From NCBI GenBank assembly GCA_002305315.1, contig DBQQ01000006.1, positions 184,794 through 248,793 of the forward strand: 64,000 bases of DNA. The letters run 5' to 3'. Position numbers and translations under genes: made by a program. This stretch comes from Clostridiales bacterium UBA1390. GTDB taxonomy: Bacteria > Bacillota > Clostridia > Lachnospirales > Bianqueaceae. Under the pieces are notes generated by a model. It was not told the origin of the DNA. It made no database searches and was given only the letters and a program-made list of their open reading frames with translations. Below are positions 1 to 9,108 of the stretch, piece by piece (position 1 is the stretch's first letter; every line of letters begins with the position of its first letter).

Positions 1-643
1 GTTCCGAGGCAAAAATCGCTTTCGGCCGCACAGAATTTGTAGACAGACTCAATCCCAGTGTACGGTTGACATCCTCAAAATTCCTTTGGGCGGAATAAGC
101 AAGAATCGCCATATTACTGTCTTGCAGAGTCTGCTCTTCTTCCCACACAGAATACCCCTCTTCCGTATATGTAATCTGCGGCGAGAGCTGCACTGCAAGA
201 TTTCTCATCTGTACCGCACTTTCATAGAGTTCTTCCGCGGTAATATGGCCTGTCTCATATTCCAGCTGATCCTCCAGACGGATTCTGCCGAACTGTATCA
301 CAAATAAAACTTCAAACAGACAGATTCCCCAAAGAAGAATGGCAAGTACTCCGCAGATCCAATGAAAAAGATGGCGGAAACCACCATGCATAACACAATA
401 AATCAGACTGAAAAGCAACCCTGCGGGAATGAGATAGAGAGCCCACTCCGCAACGGAAAACGGAGCCAGATTGGTCAACCATGTCAAGAGATTTGTGAGC
501 CACCGTGTAATGCCTCTGGCAAATACATACTCCGCCACCCAGGGAATCATACGGAGTCCATACAGCAAAAGCCCCAGGATCGCCGGCAGCAGCAGCCCCC
601 AAAAAATCGATTTTTTATGTATCCCTCGCACTTCCTTCTTCAT
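1..643 (-). CDS. DUF3810-like membrane protein, C-terminus cut by window edge
   Basis: An open minus-strand frame of 214 codons runs off the left edge. It starts at ATG 643 (MKKEVRGIHKKSIFWG). Seen: one N-terminal hydrophobic segment (about residues 11-25), a second near residues 52-75 and a third near 90-110, then a soluble part reaching 'SVRPKAIFASE'. That last stretch resembles the conserved 'RPK..F.S..M' entry to the DUF3810 domain, a family of unknown biochemistry with a metalloprotease-like signature; the signature itself would lie outside the window. It follows kdgK on the same strand but a hairpin with a T-rich tail separates them. The family call comes from layout and that motif only. 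Confidence 0.6.
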   Translation of the reverse strand, partial: MKKEVRGIHKKSIFWGLLLPAILGLLLYGLRMIPWVAEYVFARGITRWLTNLLTWLTNLAPFSVAEWALYLIPAGLLFSLIYCVMHGGFRHLFHWICGVLAILLWGICLFEVLFVIQFGRIRLEDQLEYETGHITAEELYESAVQMRNLAVQLSPQITYTEEGYSVWEEEQTLQDSNMAILAYSAQRNFEDVNRTLGLSLSTNSVRPKAIFASE

Positions 644-674
644 CCTTGCTTCTCCAACGCTTCCGCAAAACGAG

Positions 675-711
675 AAAAGAGGACATCCTTTCTCAAGAAC
701 GTCCCCTCTTG
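675..711 (-). terminator. Rho-independent terminator after kdgK
   Basis: On the minus strand an AAGAGG..AC arm pairs with GTCCTCTT about 13 nt later and is followed by TTCTCGTTTT. It begins about 20 nt past the kdgK stop codon. Confidence 0.6.
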
Positions 712-730
712 TCTTGCTATATGCACTCGA

Positions 731-1762
731 TTAACGCTGTACACGTCCAGAACCGTCACCCTTCATCAGGTTCTCTACCTCTGCAACGCTTACCAGGTTG
801 AAGTCACCCTCAATCGTATGCTTCAAGCAGGAAGCCGCCGTAGCGAACTCAATAACGGACTGATTATCATAGCCGGAAAGCAGCGCATAGATCAGGCCGC
901 CGCCGAAGCTGTCACCGCCGCCTACACGATCGACGATATTCATGGTGTACTTCTTGGACTTATAGAATTCCTTCTTCTCTGCATCGTACATCATAGCAGC
1001 CCAGTTGTTGACAGAAGCAGAAATGCTCTCACGCAGAGTAATCGCAATCTTCTTGCAGCCAAAACGATCTACCAGCTGACGAGCAACGTCCTTATAACCC
1101 TCGTCGCTCAGCTCGCCGCCTGTGATATTGGAATCAGCAGCCTTGATACCGAAAACCTTCTCAGCATCCTCTTCGTTCGCAATCAGAACGTCTACATACT
1201 TCACCAGCTCACCCATCACCTGGCTTGCCTTCTCGCTTGTCCACAACTTCTTACGGAAGTTCAGGTCACAGCTGATCTGAACGCCAGCAGCCTTAGCAGC
1301 CTTGCAGGCAGCCAGAGAAAGCTCAGCACAAGCATCGGACAGAGCCGGAGTAATACCGGTGAAATGGAACCACTCTGCTCCATCGAAGATCTTCTCCCAA
1401 TCAAAATCAGCAGCCTCTGCTGTAGCGATAGAAGCATGCGCACGGTCATATACTACGTTGGAAGCACGCTGAGAAGCGCCCTTCTCCACAAAGTAGATAC
1501 CCATTCTTTCGCCGCCTCTGGCTATGTAGGAAGTATTCACACCGTATTTACGAAGGGAAGCGATACAAGCATCTCCCATCGGGTTCTTCGGTAACTTGGT
1601 TACAAAATAGGGCTCCATTCCATAGTTTGCCAAGGAAACGGCAACGTTGGCTTCTCCACCGCCAAAAACCATCTCCAGGCTGTCTGCCTGGATGAAGCGC
1701 TGGAAGCCCGGGGTCTGCAGACGAATCATAATTTCGCCAAAGGTAATGACTTTCTTAGACAT
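731..1762 (-). CDS. kdgK: 2-keto-3-deoxygluconate kinase (PfkB family)
   Basis: A 343-residue PfkB-family sugar kinase, expected to phosphorylate 2-keto-3-deoxygluconate to KDPG in uronate/pectin breakdown. Seen: the N-terminal start 'KKVITFGEIMIRL', the first PfkB signature 'FGGGEANVAVSLANYG', and the C-terminal anion-hole/catalytic motif 'DRVGGGDSFGGGL' with Asp as base. Length matches KdgK. Start chosen at ATG 1762 because AAAGGA sits 9 nt upstream; the in-frame ATG at 1771 is too close to it. A consensus promoter and two small leader hairpins lie upstream. No KDPG aldolase or uronate isomerase is adjacent, so the substrate is a family-level assignment; fructokinase is the main alternative. 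Confidence 0.85.
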   Translation of the reverse strand: MSKKVITFGEIMIRLQTPGFQRFIQADSLEMVFGGGEANVAVSLANYGMEPYFVTKLPKNPMGDACIASLRKYGVNTSYIARGGERMGIYFVEKGASQRASNVVYDRAHASIATAEAADFDWEKIFDGAEWFHFTGITPALSDACAELSLAACKAAKAAGVQISCDLNFRKKLWTSEKASQVMGELVKYVDVLIANEEDAEKVFGIKAADSNITGGELSDEGYKDVARQLVDRFGCKKIAITLRESISASVNNWAAMMYDAEKKEFYKSKKYTMNIVDRVGGGDSFGGGLIYALLSGYDNQSVIEFATAASCLKHTIEGDFNLVSVAEVENLMKGDGSGRVQR

Positions 1763-1792
1763 GGGACTCATCCTTTCACATCAAAAAATTTT

Positions 1793-1825
1793 CCGGTACG
1801 AACACCGGGACGCACAGATTGTGCG
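1793..1825 (-). promoter_or_regulatory. Leader hairpins upstream of kdgK (possible attenuator)
   Basis: The transcript leader holds two short stems: GCGCAC/GTGCG, then CCGGT/ACCGG followed by AAAATTTTTT. The second looks like a weak intrinsic terminator placed before the ribosome binding site. Confidence 0.35.
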
Positions 1826-1836
1826 CTTTTGTTCTT

Positions 1837-1865
1837 AGTATACTATTCTTTTTAGATTTATGCAA
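1837..1865 (-). promoter_or_regulatory. Sigma-A type promoter for kdgK
   Basis: TTGCAT at 1865-1860 and TATACT at 1842-1837 with a 17-bp spacer on the minus strand. Confidence 0.7.
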
Positions 1866-1881
1866 GTGCTTTTCTAAATTT

Positions 1882-3042
1882 TTAGGACAAATCCCCGCTG
1901 AGCGCTTCTAATTTACGGTTCTCATCCGCTTCCAAAGTTTTTCCAACCTCGAAAACCTCTTCCGCCTTGCGATCTCCAAAATCATACAGGCATTTGTCAA
2001 ATAAGGAATGGCAGTAATAACCAAATTCATGGGCTCTCTCTAAATACAGTTCGCCATCAAGAAGCGAAGAAGTAGGAATCCCATATTGCGCGGCGAAATT
2101 TTCTAATTTCTGCGGTTCTTCCTTCTGAAGCTGTTCCAGTGTCTGCTGCAATGTACGCAAAATCACCTGATAGATTAGATCTTCGAACTCGTCTCCGTAT
2201 ACGACCCAATACGCCTCGCCCCCCTCTTCTGCGGAATAGATTCTACGGCCCGTATACTGGTCATAGAGTTCACAGACATACTCAAATGATTGTTCTCGCA
2301 TATCACCGGCTTCTGTCAGTATCTCTGGCATTCTTTGCACAAAGAACGACTCTGTGGACTCGTCATCCTCTTCCGGATCCGTCTCCTCCACCTCTTCATA
2401 CTCTTCCACCTCATAATGGCGTCCGAACTGAATCACCTGATAATATTTCAGACATAGAAGATCTTCGAGTTCTTTCTGGTTCCAAAATTTCTGAAAAGCC
2501 TCTACCATCTCATTGTCATCCATCAAAATATTCTGCTCTTTTCGAATCTTTTGCCAAATGACTTCTCCACGGTAATAGGCTTTTAATGGAGATAGCGCCA
2601 AAATTCTTTCTTCCAGCCCCTCCTTCAGGCGATCATACTGACGAAAAGCTGTGACATACATCTGCTCAATCTGATCTGCCTGAAGTTTTTGCTGGACCAT
2701 AAGGACATTTCGTTTCCTAAAATTATCCAATACGGCACTCGCCATGGGTTCCTGCATCAGTTGTTCTTTCACACGATCCTCACCTTCATCAAAGGTGTCA
2801 TCCAGTTCCTGTTCGATCATATCCAGGACATCTCCGAAAATAAGGATCTCCTCATCCGTCCCTTCCCTATCGAAGGCGTCAATCAACTGCTGAAAACTAT
2901 TATAATGAGCCAATCTGTTCATTAATTTCGGATATAGATGTCGCTCTGCGGTGATCGCAGAATAAAACATTTCTGCGATATCGTCCAGAATCTGATCCGG
3001 GTGAATCTGCGCTTTTAACATAGCATATATTTCTTTTTCCAT
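1882..3042 (-). CDS. Uncharacterised acidic cytoplasmic protein
   Basis: A 386-residue protein I do not recognise. It has no signal peptide or membrane segment, is rich in Glu and Asp (notably the acidic run around residues 212-230, 'EVEEYEEVEETDPEEDDE') and is mostly predicted-helical in feel. The N-terminal half has regularly spaced hydrophobics as in helical repeat proteins. It starts 9 nt after the stop of the upstream PdaA-like gene, so the two are probably one transcript. That hints at an envelope- or sporulation-linked role, but nothing in the sequence fixes a function. Confidence 0.6.
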   Translation of the reverse strand: MEKEIYAMLKAQIHPDQILDDIAEMFYSAITAERHLYPKLMNRLAHYNSFQQLIDAFDREGTDEEILIFGDVLDMIEQELDDTFDEGEDRVKEQLMQEPMASAVLDNFRKRNVLMVQQKLQADQIEQMYVTAFRQYDRLKEGLEERILALSPLKAYYRGEVIWQKIRKEQNILMDDNEMVEAFQKFWNQKELEDLLCLKYYQVIQFGRHYEVEEYEEVEETDPEEDDESTESFFVQRMPEILTEAGDMREQSFEYVCELYDQYTGRRIYSAEEGGEAYWVVYGDEFEDLIYQVILRTLQQTLEQLQKEEPQKLENFAAQYGIPTSSLLDGELYLERAHEFGYYCHSLFDKCLYDFGDRKAEEVFEVGKTLEADENRKLEALSGDLS

Positions 3043-3051
3043 GATTTTTCC

Positions 3052-3888
3052 TCAACCCATTGTTATAAAGCTGTATCCCTCTGCCTTGGCTTCCCGTATC
3101 CATTCTCCCAAAATATCATGATTTGTTTTGCTTACTGCATGCAGCAGATACACCGCACCGGGATGCAGCGCATTTGTCAATCTCTGCAGCGCATCTTCCG
3201 CACTAGGCTGTTGATCTGTATTCCAATCATTATAAGCAAAACTCCAAAGCACAGAACGGTACCCCATGTTTTGCGCCAACGCAAGTGTTTGCTCGCTAAA
3301 AGCGCCTTCGGGATTACGAAGAAGCCGTATCTCATATTGAAACTTCTGATAAACATAGTCATGTAATACCTGTATATTCTCTGCTGCTTTTTCCAGAGAG
3401 ATCTGTGTCATATTCGGATGATATGCGGTATGATTTCCTATCGTATGTCCTTCATCAATCATACGCTGAATCAATGCCGGTTCTTTCTTTGCATAATCCA
3501 GCGTCACAAAAAAGACGGCGGAGACGCCTTCTTCCTGTAGCGTATCCAGAATGCCCGCCGTATATCCCGCCTCATATCCTTCATCGAATGTGAGACAGAT
3601 CCCCTGTTCTTGTGTGAGAAAGACCGCATCATACTTTCCATATTCTTCCTGGAGCTTGACGCAGGCGGTAGGACGATTTTGGTCGTCCACCTCCCGTCCA
3701 GGTCCCCAGATAACCTGGGTATCATCCAAAGATTGCAGTTCTGCCATCGCCAGGACATTCACAGAAGATACAGAATTACCTTCGATCAACGTCTCTTCCT
3801 GGCTATACTCCGGTTCTAGCTTTTCGTGAGTACAACCTGAGAAAAAAAGACATACAATCAGCATACATAACAAAATGGATGACTTCAT
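3052..3888 (-). CDS. PdaA-like polysaccharide deacetylase lipoprotein
   Basis: A 278-residue NodB-fold deacetylase, closest in layout to PdaA, which deacetylates N-acetylmuramic acid on the way to muramic delta-lactam in spore cortex peptidoglycan. Seen: an N-terminal hydrophobic segment with lipobox ending at Cys19 ('FFSGC'), motif 1 'LTFDEGYE', motif 2 'GNHTAYHPNM', motif 3 'RNPEGAFSE', and the C-terminal 'YLLHAVSKTNHD' block typical of PdaA. Motif 1 has Glu where PdaA usually has Asn (TFDNGYE). The start has GGGAGGCG upstream. The lipoprotein anchor places it on the outer face of the membrane. Sporulation role is inferred. Confidence 0.8.
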   Translation of the reverse strand: MKSSILLCMLIVCLFFSGCTHEKLEPEYSQEETLIEGNSVSSVNVLAMAELQSLDDTQVIWGPGREVDDQNRPTACVKLQEEYGKYDAVFLTQEQGICLTFDEGYEAGYTAGILDTLQEEGVSAVFFVTLDYAKKEPALIQRMIDEGHTIGNHTAYHPNMTQISLEKAAENIQVLHDYVYQKFQYEIRLLRNPEGAFSEQTLALAQNMGYRSVLWSFAYNDWNTDQQPSAEDALQRLTNALHPGAVYLLHAVSKTNHDILGEWIREAKAEGYSFITMG

Positions 3889-3962
3889 GCTTAAACGCCT
3901 CCCATTCTTTCTATACGGAATAGATGTAGTTTAAGCCGAAGTCACCATTTTCATGCATCGGA

Positions 3963-6398
3963 TCAGAGAAGCCTCTTTAGATGCCAAATTTTCTCATTAT
4001 AATCCTCAATAGAACGGTCTGCCGCGAACATAGCGGAATTCGCCACATTGATCATCGCTTTTCGATTCCACTCATCCTTATTGCGGAACAGTTGATCTGC
4101 TTCTTGATGAGCACGGCAATAGTCTTCGAAATCAGCCAGAACCATATACGGATCCGGTACCGTGTGATCATTCCCCAAAATCAAACCGTTTACGATATCC
4201 GGATACGATACACACGCTCCGCCGCTACGGCCAATGCCCACCTGCATCGCGTTAAGAATCCGACTGATCCAGGGATCGTTCTGGTAGTAGGACAGCGGAT
4301 TATATCCTTTGTCTTGCAGTTCTTTGACTTCTTGTGCCCGCAAGCCAAAGAGGAACATATTCTCTTCTCCCACCGCTTCACAGATCTCCACATTCGCACC
4401 ATCCATCGTGCCAATCGTCAACGCGCCATTCATCATGAACTTCATATTGCCTGTACCGGAAGCTTCCCTTCCAGCAATGGAAATCTGTTCTGACAAGTCG
4501 GCAGCCGGCATCAGGATTTCTGCTACCGTGACCTTATAATCCTCTAAGAACACCACCTTGATCTTCTTAGAGCCCTCTGGATCATGATTGACCATATCTG
4601 CTACCGAATGAATCAATCGAATAATCTGCTTTGCGGCATAATAGCCCGGCGCAGCCTTTGCACCAAAGATGAAAGTGCGGGGTATCACATCGAGGCCGGG
4701 ATTATCCTTGATTTCAAAATACAGACGTAAGATATGCATAACATTGAGCATCTGCCGCTTGTACTCATGCAGCCGTTTCGCCTGCACATCGAACAGGGAA
4801 TCGCAATCTACTTCAATTCCGTTATGCTCCTTGATATACGCAGCCAAACGCTCCTTATTGGCTCGTTTTACCCGATCAAATTCCTTACGAACTTCTGGAT
4901 CTTCCGCGAATGGCCGGAACTGAGAGAGCTGCGAAGCATCCTTCAGGAACCCGTCTCCGATATATTTGGTCAAAAGTGCAGTCAGTCCTTCATTGCCCTG
5001 GCCGACCCAACGCCGGTATGCAATACCATTGGTCACATTCTGGAACTTCTCCGGCGACACCAGATAAAAATCATGAAACACATCGTCACGCAGAATCTGA
5101 GAATGCAGAGCCGAAACGCCATTGACAGAAAAAGAACCTGCAATCGAAAGATTCGCCATACGAATCTCTCCATAGGCAACAATAGCCATCGCCGCAATGC
5201 GATCCCAGTCGCCTGGGAAGTAGTTCCATAGATCATCGCAGAAACGGCGATTGATCTCTAAAACAATCTGATGCAGTCTGGGCAGAATCTGCTTAAACAA
5301 AGACTCTGGCCAGCGTTCCAGTGCTTCAGACATCACTGTATGATTCGTATAGGCAACGGTACGGCAAGTGATATTCCAGGCCGCATCCCAAGTCAGCCCG
5401 TTTTCATCCAGCATGATACGCATCAATTCCGGAATAACCATGGCCGGATGCGTATCGTTAATCTGAATTACCACATGATCCGGCAGGTTATCCAATCGGC
5501 CATATCGAGCCATATGCTTGCGAACAATCTCCTGCACCGAGGCAGACACAAAGAAGTACTGCTGTTTCAGACGCAGGGACTTTCCTTCCCAGTGCTTGTC
5601 CTCCGGGTACAGAATCTTGGAAATGACTTCCGCCATGGCTTGATTCTCTGTAGCCCGCAGATAGTCTCCCTCATTAAACAATGTCATATTGATCTGCTGG
5701 GGACTCTTTGCCTGCCACAGTCTCAACGTATTGACAGTCTCTCCCTGATATCCGCTGATCAGCATATCATAGGGAATCGCCAGGACTCGATCATAGTCTT
5801 TATGAATGATCTGCATCTGCTCGTTCTTCCAGACTTCCTCGATCGTGCCTCCAAAATGCACCTCAATGGTCTCACTGGGCTTCGGAACCAACCAGCTGGA
5901 TCCAGAATCCATCCATCGATCCGGCAGTTCAATCTGCTGACCATCCACAATCTTCTGTTTGAATAAACCATACTCATAAAGAATACTGTAACCGGTAGCC
6001 GGATAATCCAGGCTGGCCAAAGCATCCATATAGCAGGCGGCCAGACGGCCAAGCCCACCATTTCCTAAGGCCGCATCCTGTTCTTCCTCATAATACAGTT
6101 CATCCAAACTAGTTCCCATGTCTCCCAGCGCTTTGTTAAAATCATCCATCATGCCCAGATTAAAAACATTATTACGCAGAGATCGTCCCAACAAAAACTC
6201 AATAGATAGATAACAAACCTGTTTACTATCTTGTTTTTCAATTTTTTCTTGGGTCTTAACCCAATTATCCATCATAAAATCCCGCACTACCAAAGCGGTA
6301 GCATGGTAAATCTGACTTCGGGTCGCATTTGAAAATTCCTTGCCAAAATGCCGAATCAGTTTCCCATTGATCAAAATCTTTAACTGTTCTTTATCCAT
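3963..6398 (-). CDS. glgP: Glycogen phosphorylase
   Basis: An 811-residue alpha-glucan phosphorylase (GT35) that releases glucose-1-phosphate from glycogen ends with pyridoxal phosphate as cofactor. Seen: 'SIEFLLGRSL' near the N-terminus, 'NGGLGRLAACYMD' of the active-site loop, and the PLP motif 'EASGTGNMKFMMNGAL' with the Schiff-base Lys near residue 653. Full family length. Start set at ATG 6398, which has AGAAGGAG upstream; in-frame ATGs at 6422 and 6419 lack a site. It is the last gene of the glgC-glgD-glgA-glgP run, 35 nt after glgA, so synthesis and breakdown enzymes are probably co-transcribed. Confidence 0.96.
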   Translation of the reverse strand: MDKEQLKILINGKLIRHFGKEFSNATRSQIYHATALVVRDFMMDNWVKTQEKIEKQDSKQVCYLSIEFLLGRSLRNNVFNLGMMDDFNKALGDMGTSLDELYYEEEQDAALGNGGLGRLAACYMDALASLDYPATGYSILYEYGLFKQKIVDGQQIELPDRWMDSGSSWLVPKPSETIEVHFGGTIEEVWKNEQMQIIHKDYDRVLAIPYDMLISGYQGETVNTLRLWQAKSPQQINMTLFNEGDYLRATENQAMAEVISKILYPEDKHWEGKSLRLKQQYFFVSASVQEIVRKHMARYGRLDNLPDHVVIQINDTHPAMVIPELMRIMLDENGLTWDAAWNITCRTVAYTNHTVMSEALERWPESLFKQILPRLHQIVLEINRRFCDDLWNYFPGDWDRIAAMAIVAYGEIRMANLSIAGSFSVNGVSALHSQILRDDVFHDFYLVSPEKFQNVTNGIAYRRWVGQGNEGLTALLTKYIGDGFLKDASQLSQFRPFAEDPEVRKEFDRVKRANKERLAAYIKEHNGIEVDCDSLFDVQAKRLHEYKRQMLNVMHILRLYFEIKDNPGLDVIPRTFIFGAKAAPGYYAAKQIIRLIHSVADMVNHDPEGSKKIKVVFLEDYKVTVAEILMPAADLSEQISIAGREASGTGNMKFMMNGALTIGTMDGANVEICEAVGEENMFLFGLRAQEVKELQDKGYNPLSYYQNDPWISRILNAMQVGIGRSGGACVSYPDIVNGLILGNDHTVPDPYMVLADFEDYCRAHQEADQLFRNKDEWNRKAMINVANSAMFAADRSIEDYNEKIWHLKRLL

Positions 6399-6433
6399 GC
6401 ATTCTCCTTCTAAATTCATCACCGATTTACGGC

Positions 6434-7867
6434 TTATTCTTTTCCGGAAATTTTTTCATATAGGGCGATGTATTCTTTCGCCGGAAGGTTCCAGCTGAAG
6501 TCCTTATTCATCGCATTCTTCATTAGCTTTTTCCAAGAAACCTTATCTTGATACAAAGATTCCGCTTCACGCAGCACATATAGCATATCATCTGCATTGT
6601 AGTTCGTAAAGGTAAATCCAGTACCCGTACCTTCCCAATACGGCTGTACCGTATCCTTCAAACCGCCGGTTTCACGCACTACTGGAATTGTACCGTAACG
6701 CATTGCGATCATCTGAGATAACCCACAGGGTTCGCTCTTGGAAGGCATCAGGAAAATATCCGCACCCGCATAAATCTTCTGCGCCAGGTCCAGATTAAAG
6801 GTAATATTGGCCGAAACCTTGGAAGGATACTTTCTCTGTGCCTCCTTAAACATCTCTTCATACTGATAATCTCCTGTACCCAGTATGACAAGCTGCACGT
6901 CATCTTCCAGGATCTGTTCCAAGTCATACTTTACCAAATCCAACCCCTTATGCTCCACCAAACGGCTGATCATGGCGATCATCGGAACTTCTGGACGCAC
7001 CGGTAGGCTCAACATCTCCTGCAGTTTTGCTTTGTTGATTTCTTTCTTCTTGGGTCCACGAGCCGAGTAGTTCGCAAATAAATGCGAATCTGTCTTAGGA
7101 TCATAAACTGTGTAGTCAATACCGTTCAGAATACCGCTGAGTTTCTCCCGCTCGTTTCGCAGCATCCACTGCATACCATGCCCATAATATTCATACTGAA
7201 TTTCCTGTGCATAAGTAGGACTCACGGTAGTAATCCACGAAGAAGATACAATAGCCGCTTTCATCAGATTGACCATACCATCGAATTGAAGCCAGCCATT
7301 ATCATAATTCTCCTTAGACATGCCCATCACATATTCGGTAATATCCGGCGGGAAGATTCCCTGATACTGAATATTATGAATAGTAAATAAAACACGAAGG
7401 TTCTGACAACACGGTACATCCTTACGATAGAATTCCTCCAGAAAGACAGGAATCAACGCGGTCTGCCAGTCATTGCAATGAATGACGTCCGGTTCAAAAT
7501 CCAGATGTTGTAGAATCTCCAGAACCGCTTTACAGAAAAAGGCGTATCGTTCTGCGTCATCAAAATAACCATACAGCCCCCGGCGGCCAAAATAGTACTT
7601 ATTATCCAGGAAGTAGTAGGTAACCCCCTCATATTCCAGAGAAAACACACCACAATACTGCGTTCTCCAAGCCAATGGTACCCAGACTACCTTAAGAAAA
7701 TTCATCTGACTCTTCCATTTTTCTGGAATATCCTGATACAGGGGAAGGATCACGCGAGCATCTACCCCTTTCTCGCAAAGCGCCTTAGGAAGAGCGCCGG
7801 CCACATCTCCCAATCCTCCTGTTTTGATAAAGGGAACCGCTTCCGATGCCGCAAATAAAACTTTCAT
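6434..7867 (-). CDS. glgA: Glycogen synthase (ADP-glucose)
   Basis: A 477-residue GT5 starch/glycogen synthase that elongates alpha-1,4-glucan from ADP-glucose. Seen: the N-terminal ADP-glucose motif 'KTGGLGDVAGALPKAL' starting at Lys15, the middle 'HNIQYQGIFPP' segment, and the C-terminal catalytic 'SKSEPCGLSQMIAMRYG' with 'RETGGLKDTV'. Length is standard. AAAGGAGAGG lies upstream of ATG 7867. A perfect 12-bp hairpin lies between this gene and glgD, so glgA-glgP may be expressed at a different level from glgC-glgD. Neighbouring GlgC supplies its substrate. Confidence 0.96.
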   Translation of the reverse strand: MKVLFAASEAVPFIKTGGLGDVAGALPKALCEKGVDARVILPLYQDIPEKWKSQMNFLKVVWVPLAWRTQYCGVFSLEYEGVTYYFLDNKYYFGRRGLYGYFDDAERYAFFCKAVLEILQHLDFEPDVIHCNDWQTALIPVFLEEFYRKDVPCCQNLRVLFTIHNIQYQGIFPPDITEYVMGMSKENYDNGWLQFDGMVNLMKAAIVSSSWITTVSPTYAQEIQYEYYGHGMQWMLRNEREKLSGILNGIDYTVYDPKTDSHLFANYSARGPKKKEINKAKLQEMLSLPVRPEVPMIAMISRLVEHKGLDLVKYDLEQILEDDVQLVILGTGDYQYEEMFKEAQRKYPSKVSANITFNLDLAQKIYAGADIFLMPSKSEPCGLSQMIAMRYGTIPVVRETGGLKDTVQPYWEGTGTGFTFTNYNADDMLYVLREAESLYQDKVSWKKLMKNAMNKDFSWNLPAKEYIALYEKISGKE

Positions 7868-7925
7868 TGAAACCTCTCCTTTCCATTTCCATTATAGCAT
7901 GGTAATATCTGTTTGTAAATATAAG

Positions 7926-7958
7926 GAGAGGGAGATTTCAAGGCCGAAATCTCCCTCC
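7926..7958 (-). terminator. Perfect hairpin between glgD and glgA
   Basis: GAGGGAGATTTC (7928-7939) pairs perfectly with GAAATCTCCCTC (7946-7957) over a 6-nt loop. On the minus strand it is followed by TCCTTATATTT, a poor T-run, so it may be a partial terminator or an RNA processing/stability element inside the glg operon. Confidence 0.55.
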
Positions 7959-7970
7959 AGCTGGTCCAGT

Positions 7971-9095
7971 TTATACAACGCTCCCCTTAGAGAGAACAGT
8001 CGGATATTTCTGATAACCAAATAACTTGCGATTTTCTCGAATCACCACGTCCTTATCCGCGATGACATAGTTAAGCTGGCTGGATGATTGAATCTCGCAA
8101 TCCTGCATAATGATAGAATTTGAGACCACCGCACCCTTTCGAATCCGTACTCCGCGGAATATAATGCTGTTCTCCACCGTACCTTCGATCACACAGCCAT
8201 CCGAGATCAGGGAATTGCTGACCTTGCTGCCATTCCGATACACAGAAGGCACCTCATCTCGGATCTTGGTAAAAATCTGATTTTCAGAATCAAAGAGCCC
8301 CTTGCGAATATCCTCTCTCAAAAGATCCATATTCGCATCGAAGTAAGACGAAACCGATGTAATCAAATCCATATAGGCCTTACACTCGTAACCATAAATC
8401 TTCAGATCCTTAACATTGGCCTGCAACACGTCTCTGCGAAAGCTATACAAGTTATGGCTTTGGCACTCCTGAATCAAAGATTCCAGTAAAGACTTACGAA
8501 TAATCGCGGTTCCAATACATAGATTCTTACGATCCTTTGCTGGATTGATCGCTACATCTGTAACACGGCTATCTTTATCTAGGGCCAGGAAACAGAACTG
8601 ATTATAGGATTCATCGGTAAACTTACCGCTCTTATACATCAACGTGATATCCGCACCCTTTTCTTTATGAAACTCCAACATTTTGTCGAAGGTCACATTG
8701 CAGATAATATCCGCATCGGAAAGCAGCACATATTCGCTGGTAGACCGGCGGATAAAACTCATGGTATTCGCCAGGGCTTCCATTCTGCCTCTGTAATTCG
8801 CGCCATAGTTGAAGCTGTCCCCGTGAGAGAACGGAGGCAAAATATATAGACCGTCCCGCTTTCTGGACAAATCCCATTCCTTACCGGAACCCACATGATC
8901 CATCAGAGACTGATAATTGTTCTTGGTAATCATTCCGATCTTTGTAATGCCGGAATTCACCATACTGGACAACAGGAAATCAATAATCCGATATCGTCCT
9001 CCAAATGGAATGGAGGAAATAGAGCGTACCTGCGTCAGTGTCTTCAAGTCTTCTTCGTATTTGTATGTAAAAATCAAGCCCATTGTGTCTAACAT
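7971..9095 (-). CDS. glgD: GlgD, regulatory/partner subunit of ADP-glucose pyrophosphorylase
   Basis: A 374-residue GlgC paralogue of Bacillota that forms a hetero-oligomer with GlgC and raises its activity. Seen: 'SSIPFGGRYRIIDFLLSS', the substrate-loop region 'LLSDADIICNV', and a C-terminal left-handed beta-helix rich in hexapeptides ('VEGTVENSIIFRGVRI' type repeats). The GGxGxRL nucleotide-binding motif present in GlgC is replaced at its N-terminus by 'TMGLIFTYKYEEDL', as expected for GlgD. It starts 13 nt after the glgC stop. Catalytic incompetence is inferred from the missing motif. Confidence 0.93.
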   Translation of the reverse strand: MLDTMGLIFTYKYEEDLKTLTQVRSISSIPFGGRYRIIDFLLSSMVNSGITKIGMITKNNYQSLMDHVGSGKEWDLSRKRDGLYILPPFSHGDSFNYGANYRGRMEALANTMSFIRRSTSEYVLLSDADIICNVTFDKMLEFHKEKGADITLMYKSGKFTDESYNQFCFLALDKDSRVTDVAINPAKDRKNLCIGTAIIRKSLLESLIQECQSHNLYSFRRDVLQANVKDLKIYGYECKAYMDLITSVSSYFDANMDLLREDIRKGLFDSENQIFTKIRDEVPSVYRNGSKVSNSLISDGCVIEGTVENSIIFRGVRIRKGAVVSNSIIMQDCEIQSSSQLNYVIADKDVVIRENRKLFGYQKYPTVLSKGSVV

Positions 9096-9108
9096 AGCTG
9101 TTTCCCCC

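Noticed and set aside
362-1594. Plus-strand open frame of 410 codons
   Set aside because: It is antisense to kdgK and the DUF3810-like gene, has no ribosome binding site, and its translation has no domain.
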